A stretch of DNA of 64,000 nt from Desulfobacula toluolica Tol2 (GTDB taxonomy: Bacteria > Desulfobacterota > Desulfobacteria > Desulfobacterales > Desulfobacteraceae): contig NC_018645.1 of NCBI RefSeq assembly GCF_000307105.1, forward strand, positions 2,244,578 through 2,308,577. Reading direction: 5' to 3'. The notes under the pieces were generated by a model. That model saw nothing but the letters and a program-made list of their open reading frames with translations, was not told the origin of the DNA and ran no database searches. The position numbers and the translations under genes were made by a program. Position 1 is the stretch's first letter. Every line of letters begins with the position of its first letter. This document shows positions 8,450 to 16,739 of the stretch, piece by piece.

Positions 8450-8466
8450 TCGGCATCATAGTTGCT
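8450..8466 (+). promoter_or_regulatory. Sigma-54 promoter upstream of the Cache-HK gene
   Basis: TCGGCATCATAGTTGCT carries GG at 8452-8453 and GC at 8464-8465, ten bases apart, with TTGCT at -12. The expected start is near 8477, about 80 bases before the ATG at 8556. The rest of 8227-8555 shows no gene. Confidence 0.72.
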
Positions 8467-8555
8467 ATTTGGTTGTTTATTACTTGGTTGCGATTTGGAG
8501 ATTCATTTGATGAAGTTATAAATTCCAGTATTACCATAAAAGTTAAGAGGGCATT

Positions 8556-10265
8556 ATGGATAAGAACAGTCAAGATCGTAAAGAAAAAGGGATGCGGGTT
8601 AAACGAACCATTTTAACAAATATGATTATTGTTCCATTTATCCCTTTTTTACTGGCAATCGGAGTAAGTTTCTATTTTTTTACTACTGCACTTGAAAACA
8701 AGACCGTCAACACTTTGAAAAGGATCGTACAAGATCATTGTGGTATGATCGAGTCTTTTCTGATAGAGCGCAATTCAGATCTTGAACTTATCACAAACAC
8801 CTATAGTTTTGAACAAATCAACTCGACCCAGACCATTAATGCCATATTTGAAAATTTAAAAGATCGATCCAGCGCTTTTGTTGATCTGGGGCTTTTTGAT
8901 TCTCAGGGCATCCACATAAGATATTCCGGCAAATATCCGTTGAAAGGAAAAGTATACAAAGATGAGGTGTGGTTTAAAAAAGTAATGCAGACCGGATACT
9001 ATATCAGCGATGTTTTTTTGGGGTATAGAAATGTCCCTCATTTTATAATTGCTGTGCGGCAGGGCAGCGGGGATAAAACCTGGGTACTTCGGGCAACCAT
9101 TGATACTTTGTTTTTTGACACCCTGGTATCAAAAGTGCAAATCGGAAGAACAGGAGAAGCTTATATTTTAAATAAAAATGGAATTGCACAAACCCTTAGA
9201 CGGTCTAATGGCACCCGTGTTTTGAACATGGATCCGGACTATTCCGGTTTCCCAAAATTGCAAAACACAACTCATACCTTTATTAAAGCCGATTCGGCAA
9301 AAAATAAATATGTGTATGCAACCACCTGGCTTAAAAATGGAGAGTGGCTCCTGGTGGTACGCCAGGAAAAAAAGGATGCCTATAAATATTTATATTCCGC
9401 TTTGTATATCAATATATTGATCATGGTTCTCGGCGGGGCGATTATTGTCGTCATTGCTTTGTATACAACTGAACGCATCCTCAAAAGGATTGAGCAGTTG
9501 GGGATGGAAAAGAAAAGTCTTGGAAATCAGTTGATCAGGGCTACTCAATTAGCTGAAATCGGTGAGATGGCAGCCGGGTTTGCCCATGAAATCAACAATC
9601 CACTGCAAATTATTAAAAGTGAATACTCTTTGATTGAAACCCTTTTTGATGAAGTGTTCGGTAATGAAAAAATCCCCAAAAACGAAGAGATAAAGGATAT
9701 TGAGGAGTCACTGGACCAGATCAAACTCCAGGTGAACCGATGCTCTGAAATTACTCATGCCATTTTAAAGTTCGGGCGGGAAAATGAAACAAAAGAGCAA
9801 TTGCTGCATCCTTATATTATTATTCCTGAAATTATCAAGATGATAGAAAAAAAAGCAATGGTCAGTGGTATCAAGATTGTTAAAGATATTTCAGAAGATG
9901 TTCCAGGGTTTATGGGTGATCCATCCCAGTTTCAGCAGGTGATGCTTAATCTTTTAAATAACGCAATGGATGCAATCGAAGAAAGGCATGGTTCATCAGG
10001 GGGACAATTGAGTGTCGCGGTTTGTAAGAAAAATGAAAATCAGGTTGAAATAACAATTACTGACAACGGAAGTGGTATCAGTCCTGAAAATATTGATAAA
10101 ATATTTTCTCCTTTTTTTACCACAAAGCCTGTGGGCAAAGGGACCGGGCTTGGGCTTTCCGTTTGTTACGGGATCATAGAAAGTTTTAATGGAACTATGC
10201 AAGTAAAAAGCAAACAAAATATCGGCACGACCTTTGTTATTCATCTGCCGGTTAAACATTACTAA
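8556..10265 (+). CDS. Cache-domain sensor histidine kinase
   Basis: The 569-residue kinase has helix 1 (about 20-42), a periplasmic double-Cache-type domain (about 45-283), helix 2 (about 287-307), HisKA with His344 in FAHEINNPLQ, and HATPase (N box near 475, DNGSGISP and GKGTGLGL loops). The sensor shares the sequence ISDVFLGYRNVPHFIIAVRQ-type core with the kinases at 3320 and 22735, so they probably bind related ligands. Unlike 3320 there is no fused receiver; a separate one follows 20 bases later (10285). AGAGGG lies before the ATG. The gene is the first of the second transport module and is preceded by a sigma-54 promoter. Confidence 0.92.
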   Translation: MDKNSQDRKEKGMRVKRTILTNMIIVPFIPFLLAIGVSFYFFTTALENKTVNTLKRIVQDHCGMIESFLIERNSDLELITNTYSFEQINSTQTINAIFENLKDRSSAFVDLGLFDSQGIHIRYSGKYPLKGKVYKDEVWFKKVMQTGYYISDVFLGYRNVPHFIIAVRQGSGDKTWVLRATIDTLFFDTLVSKVQIGRTGEAYILNKNGIAQTLRRSNGTRVLNMDPDYSGFPKLQNTTHTFIKADSAKNKYVYATTWLKNGEWLLVVRQEKKDAYKYLYSALYINILIMVLGGAIIVVIALYTTERILKRIEQLGMEKKSLGNQLIRATQLAEIGEMAAGFAHEINNPLQIIKSEYSLIETLFDEVFGNEKIPKNEEIKDIEESLDQIKLQVNRCSEITHAILKFGRENETKEQLLHPYIIIPEIIKMIEKKAMVSGIKIVKDISEDVPGFMGDPSQFQQVMLNLLNNAMDAIEERHGSSGGQLSVAVCKKNENQVEITITDNGSGISPENIDKIFSPFFTTKPVGKGTGLGLSVCYGIIESFNGTMQVKSKQNIGTTFVIHLPVKHY

Positions 10266-10284
10266 AAAGGAGGGAGCTTAAGCT

Positions 10285-10737
10285 ATGGAAAAAATGAAAC
10301 TTATGTTGGTTGATGATGAGGCTCGTTATCTTCAAACAACCCGAAAACTGATCGAAAAAAAAGGGTATGAAACATTAATTGCTCAAAGCGGGAAGGAGGC
10401 CCTTGAGCATCTTAAAACAAAAAATGTTCATGTGGTCATTCTTGATGTCAAAATGCCGGGGATGGATGGAAACGAGACGTTAAAGGCGATCAAAGCTATG
10501 TATCCTCTGGTGGAGGTCATTATGCTGACAGGACATGCCACTGTGGATTCGGCCATTGACGGTCTTAAATCCGGTGCTTGTGATTATCTCATGAAACCTG
10601 CCGATATTGATGAAATTATGGAAAAAGCCATAGCTGCATTTGAAAAAAGGCAAAGACTTGAGGAAAAAATCAGGACGGCTCAAACAAAAAAATATATGAG
10701 ATCCCCTCGCGAAATTCTCAAAGATGATGATGAATAA
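10285..10737 (+). CDS. Stand-alone response-regulator receiver
   Basis: A 150-residue receiver: LMLVDDEA, phospho-acceptor Asp54 in VILDVKMPG, MLTGHA loop and LMKPAD lysine near 104. It is closest by eye to the N-terminal receiver of the 3320 kinase, which suggests fusion or fission between the two modules. A charged linker ends in MRSPREILKDDDE, recalling the tail of the receiver at 7505. It lies between a Cache kinase and a DASS permease in one operon, with a GGAGG ribosome site. No output domain is present, so it probably acts by protein contact or phosphotransfer. Confidence 0.9.
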   Translation: MEKMKLMLVDDEARYLQTTRKLIEKKGYETLIAQSGKEALEHLKTKNVHVVILDVKMPGMDGNETLKAIKAMYPLVEVIMLTGHATVDSAIDGLKSGACDYLMKPADIDEIMEKAIAAFEKRQRLEEKIRTAQTKKYMRSPREILKDDDE

Positions 10738-10762
10738 AATTTTGTATACTGGAGGTTGATAA

Positions 10763-12610
10763 ATGAAAAAAGAAAAGAAAGTCACTGGATACGATAAATA
10801 TATAGACTGGAAAATTTTTTGCGTCCCGGTCATACTTTTATTTTTGGTTTTATTGATGCCGACCCCAAATGGCATGAAAGATGTTGGTACTGAATTTAAA
10901 GTTGGTCCCAAAGCCGTTGTGAACTTTATTACCACAGAACTGTTTGATAAAACCAGTTCCGATGCAGAACAATGGCAATTGCTTACCGCCAAAATGATGG
11001 AACAGAACATGCGTTTAGGAGCTTTGCAAAAAGAACGCTTTCTGAAACGAAATATCAAATGGTGCAACAAATACAAGATGGATGCCAGCCAGAAAAATTT
11101 TGATAAGGCCCATAGTTATATAAAAGACAATGTGCCTGAAAAAGAGTTCATGGCAACTATGGAAAATGCACTGAAACTCAGAAAAGAAGGGCTGACATAT
11201 GAAAATTTGACAGGAAAGGATAAAGCAGCTGCCGATAAGGGGGCCTGGCATATAAAAGTTGCTGTTGCCATGGGTTTGTTTGTTGTGGCCTGTTTTTTAA
11301 CCGAGTGTATTCCTCTTCCGGCAGTTGCCTTTTGTATCGGTCTGATACTTGTGTTCACCGGTGTGGTTTCAAGACAGGAAGTGGCCATGCTGTACTGGAG
11401 TGATGCCTGCTGGTTTATCATGGGCAGTCTTATGTTTGCTGCGGCATTTGTTAAGACAGGTGTGGATAAACGGGTCTGTATGATGATGTTCAAAAAACTG
11501 GCCGTTCCCAATACCAAATGGATTACCCTGATTTTCTTTGTCATTATTGCACCTCTGGCCGCATTTATATCGGATCATGCCCTGGCTGCCATGTTTCTTC
11601 CAATTGGGATGCTGTTATACCAGAACAGCCTGACCAACGAGGTGCCCGAGGACAAGGAACTTGCAAAGCTTTTGATGATCAGTATTGCCATGGCCTGCAA
11701 TATAGGTGGCCCTGGAGCGCCTTCCGGCGGTGCCAGGAATGTTATTATGATGACTTATTTAACGGATATGTTTGGGGTTGATATCGGTTATTTTCAGTGG
11801 GTTACTTATTGTTTTCCGTTTATAATTGTTATGATTCCTGTTACCTGGTTTGTCACAAATCTTCGTTTCAGGCCTAAAATCGTTTCTCTGGCACCTGCAA
11901 TGGATCAATTAAGAACAGAAATCGATAAAATGGGATCATGGAATTCCAAGCAGATATGGGCCCTGATTATATTTGTTATCATGGTGTTTGGATGGTTTAC
12001 GGAAAAAGTGTTTTTTAACATGGGGATTTATCCCATCCGCCTTGGCATTGGTGTTATTGCCGTAGCAGGTGCAGTGGCCTATATTCTTACCGGAGTTGTC
12101 AACTGGCGAGATTACCAGGACAAAGTGGATTGGGGGGTTGTCTGGTTGTATGCAGGCGCCATCATATTTGGAAGGACCCTGGATAATACCGGTGCAGCTT
12201 ACTGGCTGGCTCAATCCGTCATAGACTTTTTAGCACAATTTGGTATGGAAGCCGGTCTTCCCTTAATGATGGTCAGTAACGGATTGACCTCGATTCTTAC
12301 AAACCTTATGGCAGACGGTCCTGCCGCAGCTTCAGTAGGTCCGATTGCCCTTAACATGGCTGGAATGGTTCATCCCGGAACCACTTATCTGCCGTTCATG
12401 GCCATGGCCACAGCAATTGCCTCATCATTTGCCTATTGCCTGATTATCGGCACGCCTCCCAATGCAATTGTTTACGCCAGCGGATATCTTGAGCCCAAGG
12501 ATTATCTCAGGGTTGGCATTCCCATATTTTTCCTGGCCAATGTTGTATTGCTTTTTATGACAGGTGTTTACTGGTCATTCAGGGGATTTGGCACAATGCC
12601 CGGATTTTAA
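10763..12610 (+). CDS. DASS/SLC13-type anion transporter with large extracytoplasmic insertion
   Basis: The 615-residue permease has an N-terminal helix (about 17-34), a soluble helical insertion (about 37-165, rich in charged residues) and a polytopic core. DASS signatures are NIGGPGAPSGGARN (about 313-326) and IGTPPNAIVY (about 565-574). In place of the SNT sodium motifs it has SDHAL and ADGPA, like the permease of the 5410 fusion, so the two form a subgroup. The insertion makes it longer than typical SLC13 bacterial proteins (about 460-500). It sits 25 bases after a receiver and is followed by small membrane proteins. Carboxylate import is the family expectation; the substrate is not determined. 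Confidence 0.88.
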   Translation: MKKEKKVTGYDKYIDWKIFCVPVILLFLVLLMPTPNGMKDVGTEFKVGPKAVVNFITTELFDKTSSDAEQWQLLTAKMMEQNMRLGALQKERFLKRNIKWCNKYKMDASQKNFDKAHSYIKDNVPEKEFMATMENALKLRKEGLTYENLTGKDKAAADKGAWHIKVAVAMGLFVVACFLTECIPLPAVAFCIGLILVFTGVVSRQEVAMLYWSDACWFIMGSLMFAAAFVKTGVDKRVCMMMFKKLAVPNTKWITLIFFVIIAPLAAFISDHALAAMFLPIGMLLYQNSLTNEVPEDKELAKLLMISIAMACNIGGPGAPSGGARNVIMMTYLTDMFGVDIGYFQWVTYCFPFIIVMIPVTWFVTNLRFRPKIVSLAPAMDQLRTEIDKMGSWNSKQIWALIIFVIMVFGWFTEKVFFNMGIYPIRLGIGVIAVAGAVAYILTGVVNWRDYQDKVDWGVVWLYAGAIIFGRTLDNTGAAYWLAQSVIDFLAQFGMEAGLPLMMVSNGLTSILTNLMADGPAAASVGPIALNMAGMVHPGTTYLPFMAMATAIASSFAYCLIIGTPPNAIVYASGYLEPKDYLRVGIPIFFLANVVLLFMTGVYWSFRGFGTMPGF

Positions 12611-12633
12611 CTTAATTTTAAACGGATGCTGTT

Positions 12634-12798
12634 ATGAATAAACAAGTAGACATAAAACAAGACATGAAAAATACAAAATCAAAGAAAATAATAGTGAAAA
12701 ACACAAAATTGTTTTTCAGCAAAGAGACTGAACGTAAAATTTTTTTCTTTATGACAATTATCATGCTTTTTTTAGGTTTGATTACAAGACTGGTATGA
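12634..12798 (+). CDS. Small basic single-pass membrane protein (hypothetical)
   Basis: A 54-codon frame lies between the DASS permease and the Yip1-like gene on the same strand. The N-terminal half is rich in lysine (starts MNKQVDIKQDMKN). The C-terminal part is one hydrophobic helix (IFFFMTIIMLFLGLI, about 36-50). A weak ribosome site (GGATG) precedes the ATG. Its position resembles small accessory subunits of transporters, but I recognise no family; it may be a regulator or partner of the permease. Confidence 0.5.
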   Translation: MNKQVDIKQDMKNTKSKKIIVKNTKLFFSKETERKIFFFMTIIMLFLGLITRLV

Positions 12799-12854
12799 CC
12801 TGTGAACAAGCACATGATTGATTCAGACAAAGATATCTAAAGGAGAGTGCGATT

Positions 12855-13379
12855 ATGTTGGAATCAAGTTTAAAAGCATGGCAGTTTTACTCTTATTCAC
12901 TGATTCAGCTTTTGATAGAACCAGGACAGTTTTTTAAGGAGCTTCCGGAAAAGGCAACCTTGAGAAAAACTTTGGGATTTATGGTGATTTCCTGTGTTTT
13001 TTTCACCATTGCAAGTCTTTTAACCGGGGCATATTCTAAACCTGTCTGGATAATGGCTGTCATTTTTTTTGCCAATGCGTCAGGAATGATACTTATCTCG
13101 TCAGTGTTGGGGTATATTTCAATGGCAATGATTCTGGGTAAACGCACCTCTTTTTTTATCATTTTCAGTCTGTATGTATTTTCATCCGGGGTTACCCTGT
13201 TTATATCGTGGCTTCCTTTTCTCTTATGGTTTTCAGAGCCTTGGAAATGGTGGCTTATATATACGGGTTTTAAAAACACCTGCATGTTAACATGGAAACA
13301 GGTATTGTTTATTTTGCTGGTTTCCATGACCATTCAGTTTTTTTTGATATATTCAGCAATCATGGCATTCGTTAATTAA
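12855..13379 (+). CDS. YIP1-family-like integral membrane protein
   Basis: The 174-residue protein has about five hydrophobic helices. The N-terminal segment PGQFFKELPEKATLRKTLGF (about 26-45) is the P-x-x-F-F pattern common at the start of bacterial Yip1-domain proteins. The function of bacterial Yip1 proteins is poorly defined. It lies in the operon of the second DASS transporter between the small membrane ORF and the receiver-CBS protein, with AAAGGAGAG before the start. The family call is by pattern only. Confidence 0.6.
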   Translation: MLESSLKAWQFYSYSLIQLLIEPGQFFKELPEKATLRKTLGFMVISCVFFTIASLLTGAYSKPVWIMAVIFFANASGMILISSVLGYISMAMILGKRTSFFIIFSLYVFSSGVTLFISWLPFLLWFSEPWKWWLIYTGFKNTCMLTWKQVLFILLVSMTIQFFLIYSAIMAFVN

Positions 13380-13444
13380 GGATAAAATCCGATAATATCG
13401 CACAAATAGTATAAAAAGCACTGATCAATAAGGAGACAACACAA

Positions 13445-14347
13445 ATGACAAAAAAAATAAAAGTGTTAATGGTTGATGATGAAAAAAGATTCAGGGAGAC
13501 AACCAAAAAAATATTGATGAAAAAAGGTTTTGAAACAATTCTTGCAGAAAGTGGCGAGGAAGCTCTTGAAAAAATATCAGAAGCCCCTGATGTGGTTATT
13601 TTGGATATTAAAATGCCGGGAATTGACGGCCACGAGGCCCTTGCAAGAATAAAAAAAATCAATCCTGATCTGCCGGTTATCATGCTGACCGGCCACGGGG
13701 GCATACCTTCAGCAAGAGAAGCCCTGGTTGAAGGGGCGTTTGATTATCTGAGCAAACCCTGTGATATTGATTTGCTGGCGGAAAAGATAAAGGAAGCCTG
13801 TCAACTGCCCGGTGAGTTATCCGACAAAGAAGAAAGAAAGGTTACATCTGTTATGATTCCCATTACAGAGTATACCACTATAAATGAAAATAAAACCATA
13901 TTTGAGGCACTAAACGAACTTAAAAAATCCTTTATTACAAAAATGGCAACAAACCGGCTCATGGAAACCGGTCACCGGTCTATTCTTGTGAAAGGGGATG
14001 ATAACGAGGTAAACGGAATTTTAACCATCAGAGATCTTTTGGAAATGATCATGCCGGCCTATCTTACCGCACCCAAGCCATCCCTGGCAGACAGTATTGA
14101 ATATTCTCCAATGTTTTGGAAAGGAATGTTCAGTAAGGGGATCATTGCGATAAAAGACAAATGCATAAGTGATGTCATGTCTCCTTCTCCTGTTTCCATT
14201 GAGAGCAATTCCAACCTGATGGAGGCTGCATATCTCATGATTTATAAAAATGAAAGACGCCTTCTTGTGACATTGTCAGGCAAAACAGTTGGTGTGATAA
14301 GAGAACAGGATTTGTTTTTTGAAATGGAAAAAATTTTAAATTCATAG
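13445..14347 (+). CDS. Receiver-CBS pair fusion protein
   Basis: The 300-residue protein joins a receiver (about 5-120: MVDDEK, Asp54 in ILDIKMPG, MLTGHGG, LSKPCD) to a CBS-domain pair (about 135-297, with SVMIPITEYTTINE and SDVMSPSPVSIES as the two CBS openings). CBS pairs bind adenine nucleotides such as AMP, ATP or S-adenosylmethionine. The CBS part resembles the separate CBS protein at 31931-32485 (VMIPLSDYATVSE), which also accompanies a DASS transporter. It is the last gene of module 2, with AAGGAG before the ATG. A receiver linked to an adenylate sensor could integrate kinase input with energy status; this role is inference. Confidence 0.85.
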   Translation: MTKKIKVLMVDDEKRFRETTKKILMKKGFETILAESGEEALEKISEAPDVVILDIKMPGIDGHEALARIKKINPDLPVIMLTGHGGIPSAREALVEGAFDYLSKPCDIDLLAEKIKEACQLPGELSDKEERKVTSVMIPITEYTTINENKTIFEALNELKKSFITKMATNRLMETGHRSILVKGDDNEVNGILTIRDLLEMIMPAYLTAPKPSLADSIEYSPMFWKGMFSKGIIAIKDKCISDVMSPSPVSIESNSNLMEAAYLMIYKNERRLLVTLSGKTVGVIREQDLFFEMEKILNS

Positions 14348-14403
14348 GACATGAGTTGTTTTCTTTTAAAATAATTAAATTTTAGGATTTAAACTATAGT
14401 AAA

Positions 14404-14489
14404 CAGGGTCAGGTTTGTTTTATTGTGATGTTTATCAAAAATATTATTTTCTGGTAAAAAAATGCAATAATGCAAGCTTGACCCTACTG
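14404..14489. repeat. Short inverted-repeat element (MITE/REP-like)
   Basis: Left end 14404-14425 (CAGGGTCAGGTTTG...) and right end 14465-14489 (...CAAGCTTGACCCTACTG) are imperfect reverse complements over about 22 bases. The element is 86 bp with no coding capacity. Its right-end motif recurs at 8188 and 8212. The remaining part of 14348-14691 holds nothing recognisable. Confidence 0.55.
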
Positions 14490-14691
14490 ATTTTTCTACT
14501 GATTTGGCTTTGTTTGTTTTTCCCGGCCTATTTTTTTTAAAATCATATCAAATTACTTCTTTTTTGCCTGTGTCAGCTTTTTTTACAACCTGCATGATTG
14601 TTGTCTGTATTTTTTGAAAAACCGGCTGTCTTTTTTGTGCTTTGTGAACCATAGAAGCCTTATAACAGTGGATTTTGTTTTTTTTATAAAA

Positions 14692-14708
14692 CTGGCACGT
14701 CAATTGCT
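14692..14708 (+). promoter_or_regulatory. Sigma-54 promoter, near-perfect consensus
   Basis: CTGGCACGTCAATTGCT matches the -24/-12 consensus at all key positions: GG at 14694-14695 and GC at 14706-14707, ten bases apart. The start should be near 14719, about 50 bases before the first CBS-ACT gene. It is the best sigma-54 site in the window. Confidence 0.9.
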
Positions 14709-14768
14709 ACTAAAAGAATATAACAGGCAAGGGTCTGTTAAGAATGATGCGTAAATTACAGGAGATGA

Positions 14769-15455
14769 ATGATGTTGATAAAAGAATGGATGAGCAGATC
14801 CGTAATTACTATAAACTATAACGAATCTTTGAAAAATGCGGCCAAATTATTTCAGACAAAGGTGATTTCCATGCTTCCTGTTTTAAAAAACGGAGAGTTG
14901 ATTGGTATCGTAACTGACGGTGATATTAAAGAAGCCACCCCTTCTGAATCACCGGCTCTGGATAAGTTTGAAATTTTTTCATTAATGGATTCCGTTAGAA
15001 TTGAGTCTGTCATGACCAGCCCTGTTGTCACAATTCATTCTGATCATACGGTTGATGAGGCAGCTGGAATAATGTTGAGCAAAGGAATATCAGGAGTGCC
15101 GGTTGTTGATTCTGAAGGTTCGCTGGAGGGTGTTCTTACGAAAAGCGATATTTTTCGATGCTTTGTGTCTTTTACCGGAGTTTCAAACAATGGACAGGTG
15201 TTTGCATTTAATTTGCCGGACAAACCCGGCATTATAAAAAATTTAACAGATATGATAATGAACAGTGGCGGAAGGCTGTGCAGCATCATGACCTCTTACG
15301 ATGATATAGAAGAAGGACTTCGAAAAGTATTTTTTCATACCTTTGACATTGATCCCGACAATTTTGACAAGCTGGTTGAACAATTTAACAGGGCAGGGGA
15401 ACTGCTTTATGTAGCTGATCTGTCAAGGGGATTTCGGAAAATAATTAGGAGATAA
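14769..15455 (+). CDS. CBS pair-ACT domain protein (AcuB-like), tandem copy 1
   Basis: The 228-residue protein has two CBS motifs (about 1-140; WMSRSVITI and SVMTSPVVTIHSDHTV openings) followed by an ACT-like domain starting at about 149 (FAFNLPDKPGIIKNLTDMI). This is the layout of AcuB-type proteins. CBS domains bind adenylates and ACT domains often bind amino acids or other small effectors. Two ATGs are adjacent; the second (14772) has better spacing from GGAG and matches the start of the tandem paralogue. It is directly downstream of the best sigma-54 promoter and leads a unit with the paralogue, a universal stress protein and an acyl-CoA synthetase-acetyltransferase, which suggests acetate/acyl-CoA metabolism control. 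Confidence 0.85.
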   Translation: MMLIKEWMSRSVITINYNESLKNAAKLFQTKVISMLPVLKNGELIGIVTDGDIKEATPSESPALDKFEIFSLMDSVRIESVMTSPVVTIHSDHTVDEAAGIMLSKGISGVPVVDSEGSLEGVLTKSDIFRCFVSFTGVSNNGQVFAFNLPDKPGIIKNLTDMIMNSGGRLCSIMTSYDDIEEGLRKVFFHTFDIDPDNFDKLVEQFNRAGELLYVADLSRGFRKIIRR

Positions 15456-15467
15456 AGGAGGTGTAAT

Positions 15468-16151
15468 GTGGTTATACAAGAATGGATGAGCAGATCCGTC
15501 ATTACCATAGAATATAACGAGTCTTTGAATGATGCTGCCAAATTGTTTCGGACAAGGGTGATTTCCATTCTTCCTGTTTTGAAAAATGGAGAGCTTTCCG
15601 GTATTGTCACTGATGGTGATATAAAAAAAGCCACACCTTCTGATGCCACGACCCTGGATAAATTTGAGATTGTATCTTTATTGGATTCCATTAGTGTTGA
15701 GTCGGTCATGTCCAAGCCTGCTGTTACTATTCATTCTGATCATACGGTTGACGAAGCTGCCGGAATCATGCTGAGCAAAGGGATATCAGGAATGCCGGTG
15801 GTTGATAAGGCAGGTTTGCTGGAGGGTATCCTTACAAAAAGCGATGTTTTTAGATGTTTTGTGTCTTTTACAGGTGTTTCAAACAAAGGGCAGGTGTTTG
15901 CATTTAATTTGCCGGACAAACCCGGCATTATAAAAAATTTAACGGATATGATTCGGAACAGTGGTGGCAGGTTGTGCAGTATCATGACCTCTTATGATGA
16001 TATGGAAGACGGTTTTAGAAAGGTGTTTTTTCATACATTTGACATTGATTCCGACAATTTTGACAGCTTGGTTGAAAAGTTTCATGGAATAGGGGAACTG
16101 CTTTATGTGGCTGATTTGTCAAGGGGATTAAGAAAAATTATTAAAAGATAA
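15468..16151 (+). CDS. CBS pair-ACT domain protein (AcuB-like), tandem copy 2
   Basis: The 227-residue protein is a close paralogue of the preceding gene: identical stretches such as QVFAFNLPDKPGIIKNLTDM and long runs of conserved DNA point to a fairly recent duplication. The start is GTG at 15468, placed 5 bases after a strong AAGGAGGTG; an overlapping ATG at 15466 is in another frame and stops being coding. Domain order is the same (CBS pair, then ACT). Only 12 bases separate it from copy 1, so the two are translated from one message and could form heteromers. Confidence 0.85.
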   Translation: MVIQEWMSRSVITIEYNESLNDAAKLFRTRVISILPVLKNGELSGIVTDGDIKKATPSDATTLDKFEIVSLLDSISVESVMSKPAVTIHSDHTVDEAAGIMLSKGISGMPVVDKAGLLEGILTKSDVFRCFVSFTGVSNKGQVFAFNLPDKPGIIKNLTDMIRNSGGRLCSIMTSYDDMEDGFRKVFFHTFDIDSDNFDSLVEKFHGIGELLYVADLSRGLRKIIKR

Positions 16152-16163
16152 AGGAGAATTGCA

Positions 16164-16658
16164 ATGAGTAAAATAAACAAAATATTAGCATGTGTTGATC
16201 TTTCTGAATATTCTTTGATGACATTGAAGTATTCTGTAGAGTTTGCAAAAGGATCAAAGGCTCAAATCATTATTTTAAATGTTATCAATCAAAGGGATAT
16301 CAACGGTGTTGAAATGGTCAGTGGTTATTTCCCCGGTTATTTTTCAAATGAAATCAATGCACAAGACTATATCAGGGAATTAAGAAAAGATAGGCATGAA
16401 AGAATAAAAAATTTGATAGATGAAAATTTTTCCGATGAAAAATCAAAGATGACCATAAAAGTTGATGAGGGGGTTCCGTTTGAATGTATCCTGAACGCTG
16501 CAAAAACAGAGAAAGTCGATTTGATAGTGATGGCCAACAAGGGCAGGGGAAACCTGTCAAGAGTTCTTTTTGGCAGTGTTGCTGAAAAGGTATTTCGGCA
16601 TTCTTCGGTTCCGGTCGTCAGTGTAAGGGATGAAATGAAATTCATCAGGAGCAAATAA
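16164..16658 (+). CDS. Universal stress protein, UspA family
   Basis: The 164-residue protein begins ILACVDLSEYSLMTLKYSVEFA and carries the ATP-binding signature near the C-terminus: a glycine-rich MANKGRGNLSRVLFGSVAEK stretch (about 124-143), followed by PVVSVRD. This is the G-x2-G-x9-G(S/T) pattern of ATP-binding Usp proteins. It follows the CBS-ACT pair by 12 bases with an AAAGGAG site and precedes the acyl-CoA synthetase gene. The role is probably an energy- or stress-linked regulator within the same unit. Confidence 0.88.
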   Translation: MSKINKILACVDLSEYSLMTLKYSVEFAKGSKAQIIILNVINQRDINGVEMVSGYFPGYFSNEINAQDYIRELRKDRHERIKNLIDENFSDEKSKMTIKVDEGVPFECILNAAKTEKVDLIVMANKGRGNLSRVLFGSVAEKVFRHSSVPVVSVRDEMKFIRSK

Positions 16659-16739
16659 AAGAGAAATGACAGAGTGTTTGAACTGTTTTAACAGACTATG
16701 TCCGATGGGGTGGCTTTCATAAATGTGGGAGGATGAAGG

